The notes beneath the pieces are model-generated. The model had not been told where the DNA came from. It saw nothing but the letters and a program-made list of their open reading frames with translations, and ran no database searches. A program made the translations under genes and the position numbers. DNA of 64,000 nt from positions 22,631 through 86,630 of the forward strand of contig CAMAGM010000001.1 in the NCBI GenBank assembly GCA_945833995.1, given 5' to 3'. Of this stretch, positions 1 to 8,076 are shown piece after piece. This DNA comes from an uncultured Prevotella sp. (GTDB lineage Bacteria > Bacteroidota > Bacteroidia > Bacteroidales > Bacteroidaceae). Within the stretch, counting starts at the first letter, position 1. The number at the start of each line of letters is the position of its first letter.

Positions 1-638
1 TGACACCAGACTCTGTAGCTGCAGCCATTGGCGTGGAACTGCCTGAGACACTGCCCGCAGCAAAGAACCTTGCGGCACGTCCGCCACAGCTCTGCCAGGG
101 TTGCGGACATCGCGACGTTTATGCCGCCCTGAACAAGGTGGCAGAGGAATATCCCGACCACCGCATCTTCGGCGACATAGGTTGCTACACGCTCGGCGCA
201 CTGCCTCCATTCAAGGCATTGTCGAGCTGCGTTGATATGGGCGCATCGATAACCATGGCAAAGGGAGCCGCCGACGCAGGTCTGTTCCCAGCCATAGCCG
301 TGATAGGCGACTCGACCTTCACCCACTCGGGAATGACAGGTCTGCTGGACGCCGTGAACGACAAGTCGAATATCACGGTGATTATCTCCGACAACCTCAC
401 CACCGGAATGACAGGCGGTCAGGACTCTGCCGGCACAAACAAGTTTGAGGCAATCTGCATCGGACTTGGCGTAGAGCCAGATCACGTACGCGTGGTTGTT
501 CCCCTGCCAAAGAACATGGAGGAGATTACACGCACCATAAAAGAGGAGATAGAGTACAACGGAGTATCAGTAATCATTCCTCGTCGCGAGTGCATCCAGA
601 CAGCGGCAAGGCACGCGAGGGAAAGGAGAAAGAATTAG
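1..638 (+). CDS. iorA: Indolepyruvate ferredoxin oxidoreductase alpha subunit, 3' part (5' end outside window)
   Basis: The reading frame is open from base 3 (Thr-Pro-Asp-Ser-Val...) to the TAG at 636-638, so this is the last 211 residues of a gene that starts upstream. It is the thiamine diphosphate-binding C-terminal part: CQGCGHRDVY, GDIGCYTLG and GDSTFTHSG, with a downstream SDN that fits the TPP/Mg site. The enzyme oxidatively decarboxylates indolepyruvate and other aryl-2-oxo acids to arylacyl-CoA with ferredoxin, and can run in reverse as a reductive carboxylase. The protein stops at RRECIQTAARHARERRKN, before the two-cluster ferredoxin domain that ends many archaeal IorA proteins, so electrons must reach it another way. 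iorB follows after 124 bp. The apparent GTG at 33 is only an internal codon. Confidence 0.93.
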   Translation, partial: TPDSVAAAIGVELPETLPAAKNLAARPPQLCQGCGHRDVYAALNKVAEEYPDHRIFGDIGCYTLGALPPFKALSSCVDMGASITMAKGAADAGLFPAIAVIGDSTFTHSGMTGLLDAVNDKSNITVIISDNLTTGMTGGQDSAGTNKFEAICIGLGVEPDHVRVVVPLPKNMEEITRTIKEEIEYNGVSVIIPRRECIQTAARHARERRKN

Positions 639-642
639 TATT

Positions 643-748
643 AGAGGTGATAAGTGAGAGGTGAGAAGTGAGAGGTGAGAGATTACCTCATAGGCAAAAA
701 GCAAGGAGAGCTATTCTCTCACCCCTTACCTCTCACCCCTCACCACTC
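643..748. repeat. Low-complexity inverted repeat in the iorA-iorB gap (GTGAGAGGTGAGA family)
   Basis: The left arm (643-681) is made of GAGGTGAGAAGTGA-like units. The right arm (716-748) is the complementary CTCTCACCCCTTACC type. Together they can fold into a long hairpin between two co-directional genes. The same family recurs at 1336-1443 and 9397-9545, and inside a coding region at 31446-31558. It may act as an mRNA processing or stability element; no U-tract follows, so it is not a classic terminator. Confidence 0.75.
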
Positions 749-762
749 AAAAAGAGAAGAAA

Positions 763-1335
763 ATGAAGAAAGATATTATCTTATGTGGTGTGGGAGGACA
801 AGGAATCCTCTCCATCGCAACAATCATAGGCGAGGCAGCAACAAAGGCAAACATCAACCTGAAGCAGGCTGAGGTACACGGAATGAGCCAAAGAGGTGGC
901 GACGTGCAGTCGAACCTCCGCCTCTCGACAGAGACCATCTACAGCGACCTTATTCAGAAAGGCGGAGCCGAAGTGATAATCTCCATGGAACCGATGGAGG
1001 CATTGCGCTACTTGCCTTATCTGGCAAAGGACGGAGTGATAGTGACAAGCAACAAGCCTTTCGTCAACATTCCCAACTACCCTGAGGAGCAAGACCTGTT
1101 CGGCGAGCTGAACGCACTGCCCAACAAGGTGGTGATGCTCGACATCGAGAACGTGGCAAAGGAGGCTGGCTCAGCCCGCTCTGCCAACGTGGTACTGCTC
1201 GGAATGGCTGCGAAATATATCGAGATAGTTTCATCGGAAGCCCTCCGCAACGCCGTTGCCACAATATTTGCCCGAAAAGGCGAAGCCATTGTGGAAGCAA
1301 ACCTCAAGGCGTTTGATATGGGGGCAAGTAATTAA
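763..1335 (+). CDS. iorB: Indolepyruvate ferredoxin oxidoreductase beta subunit
   Basis: This 190-residue protein has the pyruvate ferredoxin oxidoreductase gamma-type fold. It carries the N-terminal CGVGGQGI nucleotide/CoA-site loop and the family signature EVHGMSQRGGDVQSNLR near residues 38-54. It pairs with IorA to make the heterodimeric 2-oxo-acid oxidoreductase acting on indolepyruvate, phenylpyruvate and 4-hydroxyphenylpyruvate. Length matches the family. The ATG at 763 follows an A-rich stretch (AAGAGAAGAAA), normal for Bacteroidetes. It sits between iorA and a phenylacetate-CoA ligase in the same direction, an arrangement common in anaerobes. Confidence 0.95.
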   Translation: MKKDIILCGVGGQGILSIATIIGEAATKANINLKQAEVHGMSQRGGDVQSNLRLSTETIYSDLIQKGGAEVIISMEPMEALRYLPYLAKDGVIVTSNKPFVNIPNYPEEQDLFGELNALPNKVVMLDIENVAKEAGSARSANVVLLGMAAKYIEIVSSEALRNAVATIFARKGEAIVEANLKAFDMGASN

Positions 1336-1443
1336 AGAGGTGAGAAGTGAGAGATATGTTAAAGGTTGAATATTGAAGGTTGAATTGCTGCGCAGTGCAG
1401 TATTCTCTCACCTCTCACCCCTCACCCCTCACCTCTCACCCCT
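1336..1443. repeat. Low-complexity inverted repeat in the iorB-paaK gap
   Basis: The left arm begins directly after the iorB stop (AGAGGTGAGAAGTGAGAGA, 1336-1354). The right arm (about 1404-1443) is a tandem run of CTCACCCCTCACCTCT-type units. The loop contains GAAGGTTGAATTGCTGCGCAG. Same family as 643-748. Confidence 0.75.
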
Positions 1444-1457
1444 AAATAACAAAATAT

Positions 1458-2792
1458 ATGTACAGAAGACCACTACCTGACTGGAAGTCAGAATACCTCG
1501 ACCCTGAGTTGGAAACCATGTCGAGGGAGGAGATTGAGGCATTGCAGGTGAAGCGACTGAAAGCTACTGTCGAGCACTGCATGAACAATCCCGTTTACAA
1601 GGAACGATTGGAGAAGGCTGGCGTGACGGCAGAGAGCATTACAAGCGTTGACGACATTCGCCGCATCCCATTCACCACAAAGCAAGACCTGCGCGACACC
1701 TATCCCTTCGGACTCGCATCAGTGCCACTGACAGAGTGCGTGCGACTGCACTCATCGTCGGGAACTACTGGCAATCCTACCGTCATCCTTCACACACAGA
1801 AGGACCTCGACGAATGGGCAAACCAAGTGGCACGCAACCTATGGATGGTTGGCTTGCGCCCCGACGACGTGTTTCAGAACTCCTCTGGCTACGGAATGTT
1901 TACTGGTGGACTGGGCTTCCAATATGGAGCCGAGCGCATCGGTATGCTCACTATTCCAGCCGCTGCGGGCAACTCGCTCAGACAGATAAAATTCATGACC
2001 GACTTCGGCACTACTGCTGTCCACGCCGTTCCTTCCTACGTAACACGCCTGCACGAAGTGATGGTGGAACAGGGCATCGACCCTCGTCGCGACACCAAGC
2101 TACGCGTGCTTGCCATTGGTGCCGAGCCACACTCCGAGGAACAGCGTAAGCGCATTGAGGAGATGATGGGTGTGAAGGCTTACAACTCCTTCGGAATGTC
2201 GGAGATGTGCGGTCCTGGTGTGGGCTTCGAGTGCAAGGAACAAAACGGACTCCACTTCTGGGAGGACTACTACATAGTTGAGATTGTTGACCCAGAGACT
2301 CTTGAGCCAGTGCCCGACGGTGAGATAGGCGAACTTGTGCTGACAACGCTCAACCGCGAGGCAATGCCTCTGCTACGCTATCGCACACGCGACCTGACGA
2401 GGGTACTCGGACGCTCCTGTCCGTGTGGCAGAAACCACGTAAGGCTCGATCGCATGCGCGGACGCTCTGACGACATGATGGTGCTGCGCGGCGTGAACAT
2501 CTTCCCAATACAGATTGAGAAGATTCTGATGCAGTTCAAGGAGCTGGCAAATAACTATCTCATCACACTAACCACCGACGAGAACAACGACAACATGACC
2601 GTGGAGGTGGAACTGGAACAGCTCTTCACCGACGATTTCCAACGCCTTACAGCCCTGCAGAAGAAGATAACCCGCGCCCTAAAGGACGAAATTCTGCTTA
2701 CTCCTATCGTAAAACTCGTGCCAAAGGGAACTTTGCCAGTGAGCGATGGCAAGGCAGTGAGAGTGGTTGACAAGAGAACGGTGTATAAATAA
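1458..2792 (+). CDS. paaK: Phenylacetate-CoA ligase, copy 1
   Basis: This 444-residue AMP-forming ligase activates phenylacetate or related arylacetates with ATP and CoA. It shows the P-loop HSSSGTTGNPT, the SFGMSEMCGPGVGFEC adenylate motif with its two cysteines, YRTRDLTR, and the C-terminal hinge GRSDDMMVLRGVNIFP. The C-terminal about 110 residues form the PaaK C-domain. With IorAB it connects arylacetyl-CoA to free arylacetate: as ligase it feeds reductive carboxylation, and run backward it can conserve ATP. A second, clearly paralogous ligase lies at 6768-8075, so two substrate ranges (for example phenylacetate and indoleacetate) are plausible but not shown. Confidence 0.93.
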   Translation: MYRRPLPDWKSEYLDPELETMSREEIEALQVKRLKATVEHCMNNPVYKERLEKAGVTAESITSVDDIRRIPFTTKQDLRDTYPFGLASVPLTECVRLHSSSGTTGNPTVILHTQKDLDEWANQVARNLWMVGLRPDDVFQNSSGYGMFTGGLGFQYGAERIGMLTIPAAAGNSLRQIKFMTDFGTTAVHAVPSYVTRLHEVMVEQGIDPRRDTKLRVLAIGAEPHSEEQRKRIEEMMGVKAYNSFGMSEMCGPGVGFECKEQNGLHFWEDYYIVEIVDPETLEPVPDGEIGELVLTTLNREAMPLLRYRTRDLTRVLGRSCPCGRNHVRLDRMRGRSDDMMVLRGVNIFPIQIEKILMQFKELANNYLITLTTDENNDNMTVEVELEQLFTDDFQRLTALQKKITRALKDEILLTPIVKLVPKGTLPVSDGKAVRVVDKRTVYK

Positions 2793-2939
2793 GGCCCACC
2801 CCCTGCCCCTCCCTGGGGAGGGGAGTCCAATGCGGATGATGTAGGGCTACTGTAGAGAAATAATTAAACCAATTAACAATAAAGGCCTCCGCCAATGCGC
2901 AGCCTTCTCCCCTCCCCAGGGAGGGGCAGGGGGTGGGCC
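2793..2939. repeat. 147-bp palindromic element A with perfect 31-bp arms
   Basis: The arms 2793-2823 and 2909-2939 are exact reverse complements of one another, built around CCCCTCCCTGGGGAGGGG. The interior contains GCGGATGATGTAGGGC and CAATTAACAATAA, which recur in altered form in element B (6590-6737). It starts just after the paaK stop and ends 19 bp before the ACT gene. Single arms recur at 11975-12007, 19711-19740 and 21941-21971. It carries no coding sequence, so it resembles a non-autonomous MITE or REP-like element. Confidence 0.85.
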
Positions 2940-2958
2940 TCAAATAAAAAATATAACT

Positions 2959-3381
2959 ATGACAATAAAACAGCTATCAATATTCATGGAGAACCGTAGC
3001 GGTGCGCTGCTACGAGTTCTTGAGATGCTGCGCGACAACGGCATCAGCATCGTAGTGAGCACACTGGGCGACACCGACGGATTCGGCATCTACCGCGTAA
3101 TCTGCAACGACACCGAAAAGGCATTCAAGCTGCTGCGCGACAAGAACATCTCAGCCACAATAACCAACGTCTATGCCATCCGCCTTGCCACCAACCAACC
3201 TGGTGCAGCGGCGGAAATAGTGGAGAAGTTGACAAAGGCTAGAGTGACCATAAAATACATGTACTCTTTCATGTATGGCGGCAACGGCATCGTCGTGCTG
3301 AAAGTCGATGACAACGACAAGGCAGAAGAAACGGTAATGCTGAACAAACTGGACTATATAACAGAAGAAGAACTAAAATAA
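2959..3381 (+). CDS. Tandem ACT-domain amino-acid-binding protein
   Basis: This 140-residue protein is two ACT domains: residues 1-70 (KQLSIFMENRSGALLRVLEM opens the first) and residues 71-140 (IRLATNQPGAAAEIVEKLTK opens the second). There is no enzyme domain and no DNA-binding domain. Stand-alone double-ACT proteins next to IorAB and PaaK are common in anaerobes and are thought to sense an amino acid, probably an aromatic one here, and modulate partner enzymes. The ligand is inference. The gene is 23 bp upstream of the porin. Confidence 0.88.
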   Translation: MTIKQLSIFMENRSGALLRVLEMLRDNGISIVVSTLGDTDGFGIYRVICNDTEKAFKLLRDKNISATITNVYAIRLATNQPGAAAEIVEKLTKARVTIKYMYSFMYGGNGIVVLKVDDNDKAEETVMLNKLDYITEEELK

Positions 3382-3404
3382 CATCCACAAAAAATCAAAC
3401 ACAA

Positions 3405-4499
3405 ATGAAAAAAACTACGACAATCGTTGCGGCTCTGATGATGTGCGCAACAATGACCTGGGCGGAGACTACCAGTCCGCCAGAGACAAACGAGGAGAAA
3501 GACCTAAAGTATTGGGCAGAAGCCGTGGCTTCGAGAGTAAAAGTCACTGGCTACGCACAGGCTGGCTACACAGCCACGATGCCCGAAGAAGGACAGAACA
3601 CAAACACATTCGACATGAAACGCGCCATACTGATGGTGGCTGCCAACGTCACACCACAGTTCTACGCTTTCTTCATGCACGACTTCAAGAGCAAGGACAT
3701 GCAAGAGTACTACCTTGAGTACCGACCATCAAAGGCGTTCAACCTGCGCTTCGGACAGTCAAAAATTGAGCTATCGATGGAGAACCCAATGTCGCCAACG
3801 GTATTGGAGAGCATCGGACCAATGTCGCAAAGTGTATTTTGGCTTTGCGGTGCCGACCCGCTGATGGGCAATCCTGCTGGTCGAGACCTCGGGCTTATGG
3901 CATACGGTGACCTGTTCAAGGGCAAACTACGGTACGTGCTTGAGGTGGTGAACGGCGGACAGACAAACACTGCCGACAAGGACAACAGAAAGAACATAAT
4001 AGGGAAACTGGAATACAGACCCGACCCACGCTTCCGCGCCTCAGTGTCGGGACAACTCGGCTATGGTTGCGCCGTGAAGGCTTCGGAGTATAACCTCACG
4101 GTGATGGAGGGCGAGACATACCGCCAAAACCGCTATGCCGTGGGAATGGAATGGAAATCGAAGATTACAGGCAACGACTACCACAAGAATCGCTGCATGA
4201 TGGTGCGCACAGAGGTGCTCGGAGGCAAGGATGGCGACTGCGGCAGCTTCGGTGCCTACGTCTCCACTGCCATTCCGGTGTATAAGGGACTCGACGTGGT
4301 GGCAATGGCAGACTACATGAACTACAACACAGATGCCAAAATAAAGAAGACAAACCTCATGGCAGGACTCCAGTATTGGATATTCAAGAAATGTCGTCTG
4401 CAAGCACAATACACCTACAGTCTCCGCAGCGATGCAATGAAAATGCTGCAAGGCGAAAACCAAAGCATCATTCAAACACAAATACAAGTAGCGTTCTGA
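3405..4499 (+). CDS. Outer-membrane porin, phosphate-selective porin O/P-like
   Basis: This 364-residue protein has a signal peptide (MKKTTTIVAALMMCATMTWA, cleavage near residue 20) followed by amphipathic beta-strands typical of an OprO/OprP-type 16-stranded barrel. Strand-rich parts include FDMKRAILMVAANVTPQFYA and EYYLEYRPSKAFNLRFGQS, and it ends in an aromatic residue (QIQVAF), the usual barrel signal. The O/P family name does not prove phosphate specificity. Between aromatic-acid genes and directly before a sodium symporter, passage of arylacetates or other aromatic acids across the outer membrane is the likely role. Confidence 0.85.
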   Translation: MKKTTTIVAALMMCATMTWAETTSPPETNEEKDLKYWAEAVASRVKVTGYAQAGYTATMPEEGQNTNTFDMKRAILMVAANVTPQFYAFFMHDFKSKDMQEYYLEYRPSKAFNLRFGQSKIELSMENPMSPTVLESIGPMSQSVFWLCGADPLMGNPAGRDLGLMAYGDLFKGKLRYVLEVVNGGQTNTADKDNRKNIIGKLEYRPDPRFRASVSGQLGYGCAVKASEYNLTVMEGETYRQNRYAVGMEWKSKITGNDYHKNRCMMVRTEVLGGKDGDCGSFGAYVSTAIPVYKGLDVVAMADYMNYNTDAKIKKTNLMAGLQYWIFKKCRLQAQYTYSLRSDAMKMLQGENQSIIQTQIQVAF

Positions 4500-4519
4500 A
4501 GAATTAAGAGTTACAAATT

Positions 4520-4616
4520 AAAGGAGTTCAAGGAGTTAAAGACGTATGTCTGTGGCTTGCTAACTCCCTAACCCCAAAGCGAAATCACTATTGTCTTTAA
4601 CTCCCTGAACTCCTTT
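4520..4616. repeat. Inverted repeat in the porin-symporter gap (GGAGTTCAAGGAGTT family)
   Basis: The 24-nt arms 4520-4543 and 4593-4616 pair with one mismatch. Left arm core GGAGTTCAAGGAGTTAAAG, right arm core CTTTAACTCCCTGAACTCC. The loop is 49 nt. This is a third, sequence-unrelated low-complexity family filling a gap of the same operon. A folding mRNA element between co-transcribed genes is the simplest reading. Confidence 0.8.
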
Positions 4617-4639
4617 AACTCTCCTAAAAAAATATAGTT

Positions 4640-6199
4640 ATGTTTATAAAGATATTACTTACGATAGTTTTCCTCTGCGTCACGGTGGCAGTAGGAGTGT
4701 ATTCAAGAAAGCAGGCGAAGTCGGTTGACGGCTTTGTGCTTGGCGGACGTTCGGTAGGTCCTTGGCTCACAGCCTTCGCCTACGGCACGTCGTATTTCTC
4801 TGCCGTGGTTTTCGTTGGCTATGCAGGACAGTTCGGTTGGAAATACGGAATGTCGGCATCGTGGATTGGCGTGGGCAACGCCATCATCGGCTCACTGTTG
4901 GCGTGGCTCGTTCTGGGCAAGCGTACGAAACTGATGACACAACACATACAGAGCCGCACCATGCCCGACTTTTTCGGCACACGATATGCCGACGAGGGAT
5001 TGCGCGTGGCGGCTTCCATAATAGCCTTCATATTCCTCATTCCCTACACAGCCGGCGTGTATATGGGCATCTCTAAACTCTTTGAGATGGGATTTGGAAT
5101 ACCTTATACCTACTGCGCCATAATCATGGCTCTGCTAACCGCCATCTACGTCATTCTCGGCGGTTACAAGGCAACAGCTATCAACGATTTCATTCAGGGC
5201 ATCATAATGCTCTTCGGCATAACGACGGTCATTGCCGTGGTGCTCCACAACCAGGGCGGACTTACGGAAGCCGTGGCGAAGATGTGCGATGCAGTGCCTA
5301 CTGCCCACGACCTTGAGGACAAGTCGGGACTGTTTGCCAACTTCCAGGCGGGTGAATTCGCCTCGTGGTTCGGCCCAGCACCTTTGAGCCTGCTCGGTGT
5401 TGTAGTCCTGACATCGCTCGGCACATGGGGACTGCCACAGATGGTGGGCAAGTTCTACTCCATCACCGATGAGTCGGCAATACGCCGCGGTACGATTATC
5501 TCTACTATTTTCGCCCTTGTTGTGTCGGGTGGCTGCTACTTCCTCGGAGGTTTCGGACGACTGTTCCCTGAGCCAGCCTTCAGTCTCGAAAAGCACAAGT
5601 ATGCCTACGATAGCATCGTGCCCTCCATGCTTGAGACATTGCCCGACGTGCTCATAGCCCTCGTGGTGCTCCTCGTCCTCTCAGCCTCCATGTCAACCCT
5701 CGCCTCACTGGTACTCACATCATCTTCTACAATGACCCTCGACCTTATCTATCGCGACAAGAAATCGCAGGAGGGCGAAGTGGAAGGTGGCGAGATTGAC
5801 GACATCGTGGCAGAAAAGATAGAGCGTCGCAAGGTACTCGTGATGCGAGTGCTGATAGTGTTCTTCATAGTGCTCTCGCTGATGATAGCTCTCAACCCGC
5901 CGCAGTTCATTGCACAGTTGATGGGCATCTCGTGGGGAGCCCTTGCCGGTGCCTTCCTTGCCCCATTCCTCTTGGGACTCTACTGGAAGGGCGTTACCCG
6001 CATCGCCGTATGGGCATGCTTCGTCTGGGGCGTTGGACTCACGGTAGTAAACATGATGCTTGGCAACGCCATCCTCAACCCCATCGACTGCGGTGCGGTG
6101 GCAATGGTGGGAGGCTTCGCCGTGGTCTGGATAGTCAGCCTCTTCACACCGAAGATGAAACAGGCAACTGTAGAAAACATATTTAAATGCTATGAATAA
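4640..6199 (+). CDS. Sodium:solute symporter (SSS family)
   Basis: This 519-residue inner-membrane protein has about 13 hydrophobic segments and the SSS signatures: DGFVLGGRSVGPWLTAFAYG after the first helix and GGYKATAINDFIQGIIMLFG near residues 173-192. It would move a carboxylate or similar solute with Na+. The placement between a porin and a thioesterase inside an IorAB/PaaK operon points to arylacetate or aromatic-acid uptake; the sequence alone does not give the substrate. Its stop overlaps the next start by 8 bp, so translation of the thioesterase is probably coupled. Confidence 0.9.
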   Translation: MFIKILLTIVFLCVTVAVGVYSRKQAKSVDGFVLGGRSVGPWLTAFAYGTSYFSAVVFVGYAGQFGWKYGMSASWIGVGNAIIGSLLAWLVLGKRTKLMTQHIQSRTMPDFFGTRYADEGLRVAASIIAFIFLIPYTAGVYMGISKLFEMGFGIPYTYCAIIMALLTAIYVILGGYKATAINDFIQGIIMLFGITTVIAVVLHNQGGLTEAVAKMCDAVPTAHDLEDKSGLFANFQAGEFASWFGPAPLSLLGVVVLTSLGTWGLPQMVGKFYSITDESAIRRGTIISTIFALVVSGGCYFLGGFGRLFPEPAFSLEKHKYAYDSIVPSMLETLPDVLIALVVLLVLSASMSTLASLVLTSSSTMTLDLIYRDKKSQEGEVEGGEIDDIVAEKIERRKVLVMRVLIVFFIVLSLMIALNPPQFIAQLMGISWGALAGAFLAPFLLGLYWKGVTRIAVWACFVWGVGLTVVNMMLGNAILNPIDCGAVAMVGGFAVVWIVSLFTPKMKQATVENIFKCYE

Positions 6200-6590
6200 T
6201 CTAAAGGATTTCCTCAACGAGGGCGACCGCTTTGCCGCAACAAACGGGATGCAGCTCACCGAGATTCGTGAAGGCTATGCACGCGCCGAGATGACGGTAG
6301 AGAAGCGACACCTCAATGGCGCCAACGTCTGCCAAGGTGGAGCCTACTTCACCCTCGCCGACCTTGCCTTTGCCGCCGTGACCAACTCGCACGGCAACAT
6401 CACCCTCGGCATACAGAACAGCATCACCTTCCTGCAGTCGGCACACGAGGGCGACACCCTCATTGCCGAGGCATACGAGACCTTCAACCACCATCGCCTA
6501 CCCTTCTGCGAAATGCGCATCACCAACCAAAAGGGTGAACTTCTGTGCGTAGTTACTGGGTCGGCGTATAGGACGAGTAAGGAATGGTAG
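6192..6590 (+). CDS. paaI: PaaI-family hotdog-fold acyl-CoA thioesterase
   Basis: This 132-residue single hotdog domain has the family core NGANVCQGGAYFTLADLAFA (residues about 36-55), where the usual HGG is QGG. PaaI enzymes hydrolyse phenylacetyl-CoA or hydroxylated phenylacetyl-CoA. Here it could release free arylacetate from IorAB product, or clear stalled CoA esters and free CoA. The ATG at 6192 lies inside the symporter gene, whose stop is at 6197-6199. The stop codon at 6588-6590 touches palindromic element B. Confidence 0.9.
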   Translation: MNNLKDFLNEGDRFAATNGMQLTEIREGYARAEMTVEKRHLNGANVCQGGAYFTLADLAFAAVTNSHGNITLGIQNSITFLQSAHEGDTLIAEAYETFNHHRLPFCEMRITNQKGELLCVVTGSAYRTSKEW

Positions 6591-6737
6591 GCCCACCCCT
6601 ACCCCTCCCTGGGGAGGGGAGTACATTACGGATGATATAGGGGATTTTTTAGTGATATTTTTAAACAATTAATAACAATTGGTCACCCACCAGCGCGCAG
6701 CCCACCCCCCTCCCCAGGGAGGGGACGGGGGTAGGTC
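6590..6737. repeat. 148-bp palindromic element B
   Basis: The left arm 6590-6619 and right arm 6707-6737 are imperfect inverted repeats around CCCCTCCCTGGGGAGGGG. The interior matches element A in layout: ACGGATGATATAGGGG near the left arm, AACAATTAATAACAATT in the middle and CGCGCAGCCCA before the right arm. Only the inner half of the palindrome is perfect, so it is an older or more decayed copy than element A. It lies 31 bp before the second ligase. Confidence 0.82.
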
Positions 6738-6767
6738 TCTGGAGTGAACCTCAAAAACAATAAAACT

Positions 6768-8075
6768 ATGATTTTAAACAGAGCAATGGAATGTATGGAT
6801 CGTGAGTCCATGCGCAAACTACAGACCGAACGTCTTATCAAGACAGTTAAGACATGTTATGAAAAGGTGCCCTTCTATCGCCGTAAGATGGACAAGATGG
6901 GCATCAAGCCAGAAGACATAAAGTCTATCGACGACATCCACCGTCTGCCATTCACCACAAAGCACGACCTGCGCGACGAATATCCTTTCGGTCTGCAGGC
7001 CGTTCCCCAGAGCGAGGTGGTCAGAATTCACGCCTCATCGGGAACAACAGGAAAGCCCGTAGTTGGAACATACACGAAGAACGACCTCGCTATGTGGGCT
7101 GAAGGCGCAGCACGCGTCATGGCAGCCGGTGGCGTGACGAAGGGCGACATCGTGCAGGTGAGCTACGGCTACGGACTGTTCACCGGCGGACTTGGCGCAC
7201 ACGACGCTGCAGGACTGCTCGGTGCCGTTCAGCTGCCTACATCTGCAGGCAACTCCGAGAAGCAGATAATGCTGATGAAGGACTTCGGTTCTTCCGTTCT
7301 CTGCTGCACGCCATCATACGCACTGCATCTTGCAGAAGTGATAGAAAAGAGCGACAGCGTGAAGAAGGAAGACCTAAAGCTGCGCGTCGGCTTCTTCGGT
7401 GCAGAGCCATGGACAGAGGGCATGCGCAAGGAACTGCAGGAGCGACTGGGCATCAAGGCTATCGACATCTACGGACTCACCGAGATGTGCGGTCCTGGTG
7501 TTGGCGGCGAGTGCGAATATCAGAACGGAACACACCTCTGGGAAGACATGTTCTTTCCTGAAATCATCAATCCCGACACACTGGAGCCATGCGAGCCAGG
7601 AGAGTTTGGTGAGCTTGTGTTCACGTCGCTCTGCAAGGAGGCGATGCCAATCATACGCTACCGCACACGCGACCTCACACGCCTCATCTACGACAAGTGC
7701 GAGTGTGGACGTACGGCAGTGCGCATGGACCGCATTCTCGGACGTTCCGACGACATGATGATCATACGCGGCGTGAACGTTTTCCCAAGTCAGATAGAGA
7801 CCTGTCTCACCGAGTTCCCAGCCTTCACGGCACAGTATTTCATCACCGTCGATCGCAAGAACAACGAGGACACCTTCGACCTCGACGTGGAGCTCCGCAG
7901 CGAGTTCTTCTCGCCCAACCCATCGAAGCAGATGCCATACATCAAACCTCTCTACGACCGCATCGTGTCGATGGTTGGCATCAAGCCAAACATCCACATC
8001 AAGGAGCCAGGACAAATCCAGCGCTCAATAGGAAAGGCAAAGCACGTTAACGACAAGAGAAACTTTAAGAATTAA
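6768..8075 (+). CDS. paaK: Phenylacetate-CoA ligase, copy 2
   Basis: This 435-residue paralogue of the ligase at 1458-2792 keeps HASSGTTGKPV, IYGLTEMCGPGVGGEC, YRTRDLTR and GRSDDMMIIRGVNVFP. I chose the ATG at 6768 (MILNRAMECMDRES), which aligns with copy 1. An in-frame GTG at 6744 would add eight residues read from repeat-derived DNA and is unlikely. The C-domain differs more than the N-domain, which suggests a different acyl substrate. The aminotransferase starts 1 bp after its stop, so the two are a tight pair. Confidence 0.92.
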   Translation: MILNRAMECMDRESMRKLQTERLIKTVKTCYEKVPFYRRKMDKMGIKPEDIKSIDDIHRLPFTTKHDLRDEYPFGLQAVPQSEVVRIHASSGTTGKPVVGTYTKNDLAMWAEGAARVMAAGGVTKGDIVQVSYGYGLFTGGLGAHDAAGLLGAVQLPTSAGNSEKQIMLMKDFGSSVLCCTPSYALHLAEVIEKSDSVKKEDLKLRVGFFGAEPWTEGMRKELQERLGIKAIDIYGLTEMCGPGVGGECEYQNGTHLWEDMFFPEIINPDTLEPCEPGEFGELVFTSLCKEAMPIIRYRTRDLTRLIYDKCECGRTAVRMDRILGRSDDMMIIRGVNVFPSQIETCLTEFPAFTAQYFITVDRKNNEDTFDLDVELRSEFFSPNPSKQMPYIKPLYDRIVSMVGIKPNIHIKEPGQIQRSIGKAKHVNDKRNFKN

Positions 8076-8076
8076 C

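Noticed and set aside
675-872. Small open frame in the iorA-iorB gap
   Set aside because: It is made of low-complexity repeat sequence and overlaps the start of iorB in another frame.
6744-6767. GTG start adding eight residues to the second PaaK
   Set aside because: The extra codons come from DNA next to palindromic element B and do not align with the first PaaK; ATG at 6768 fits better.
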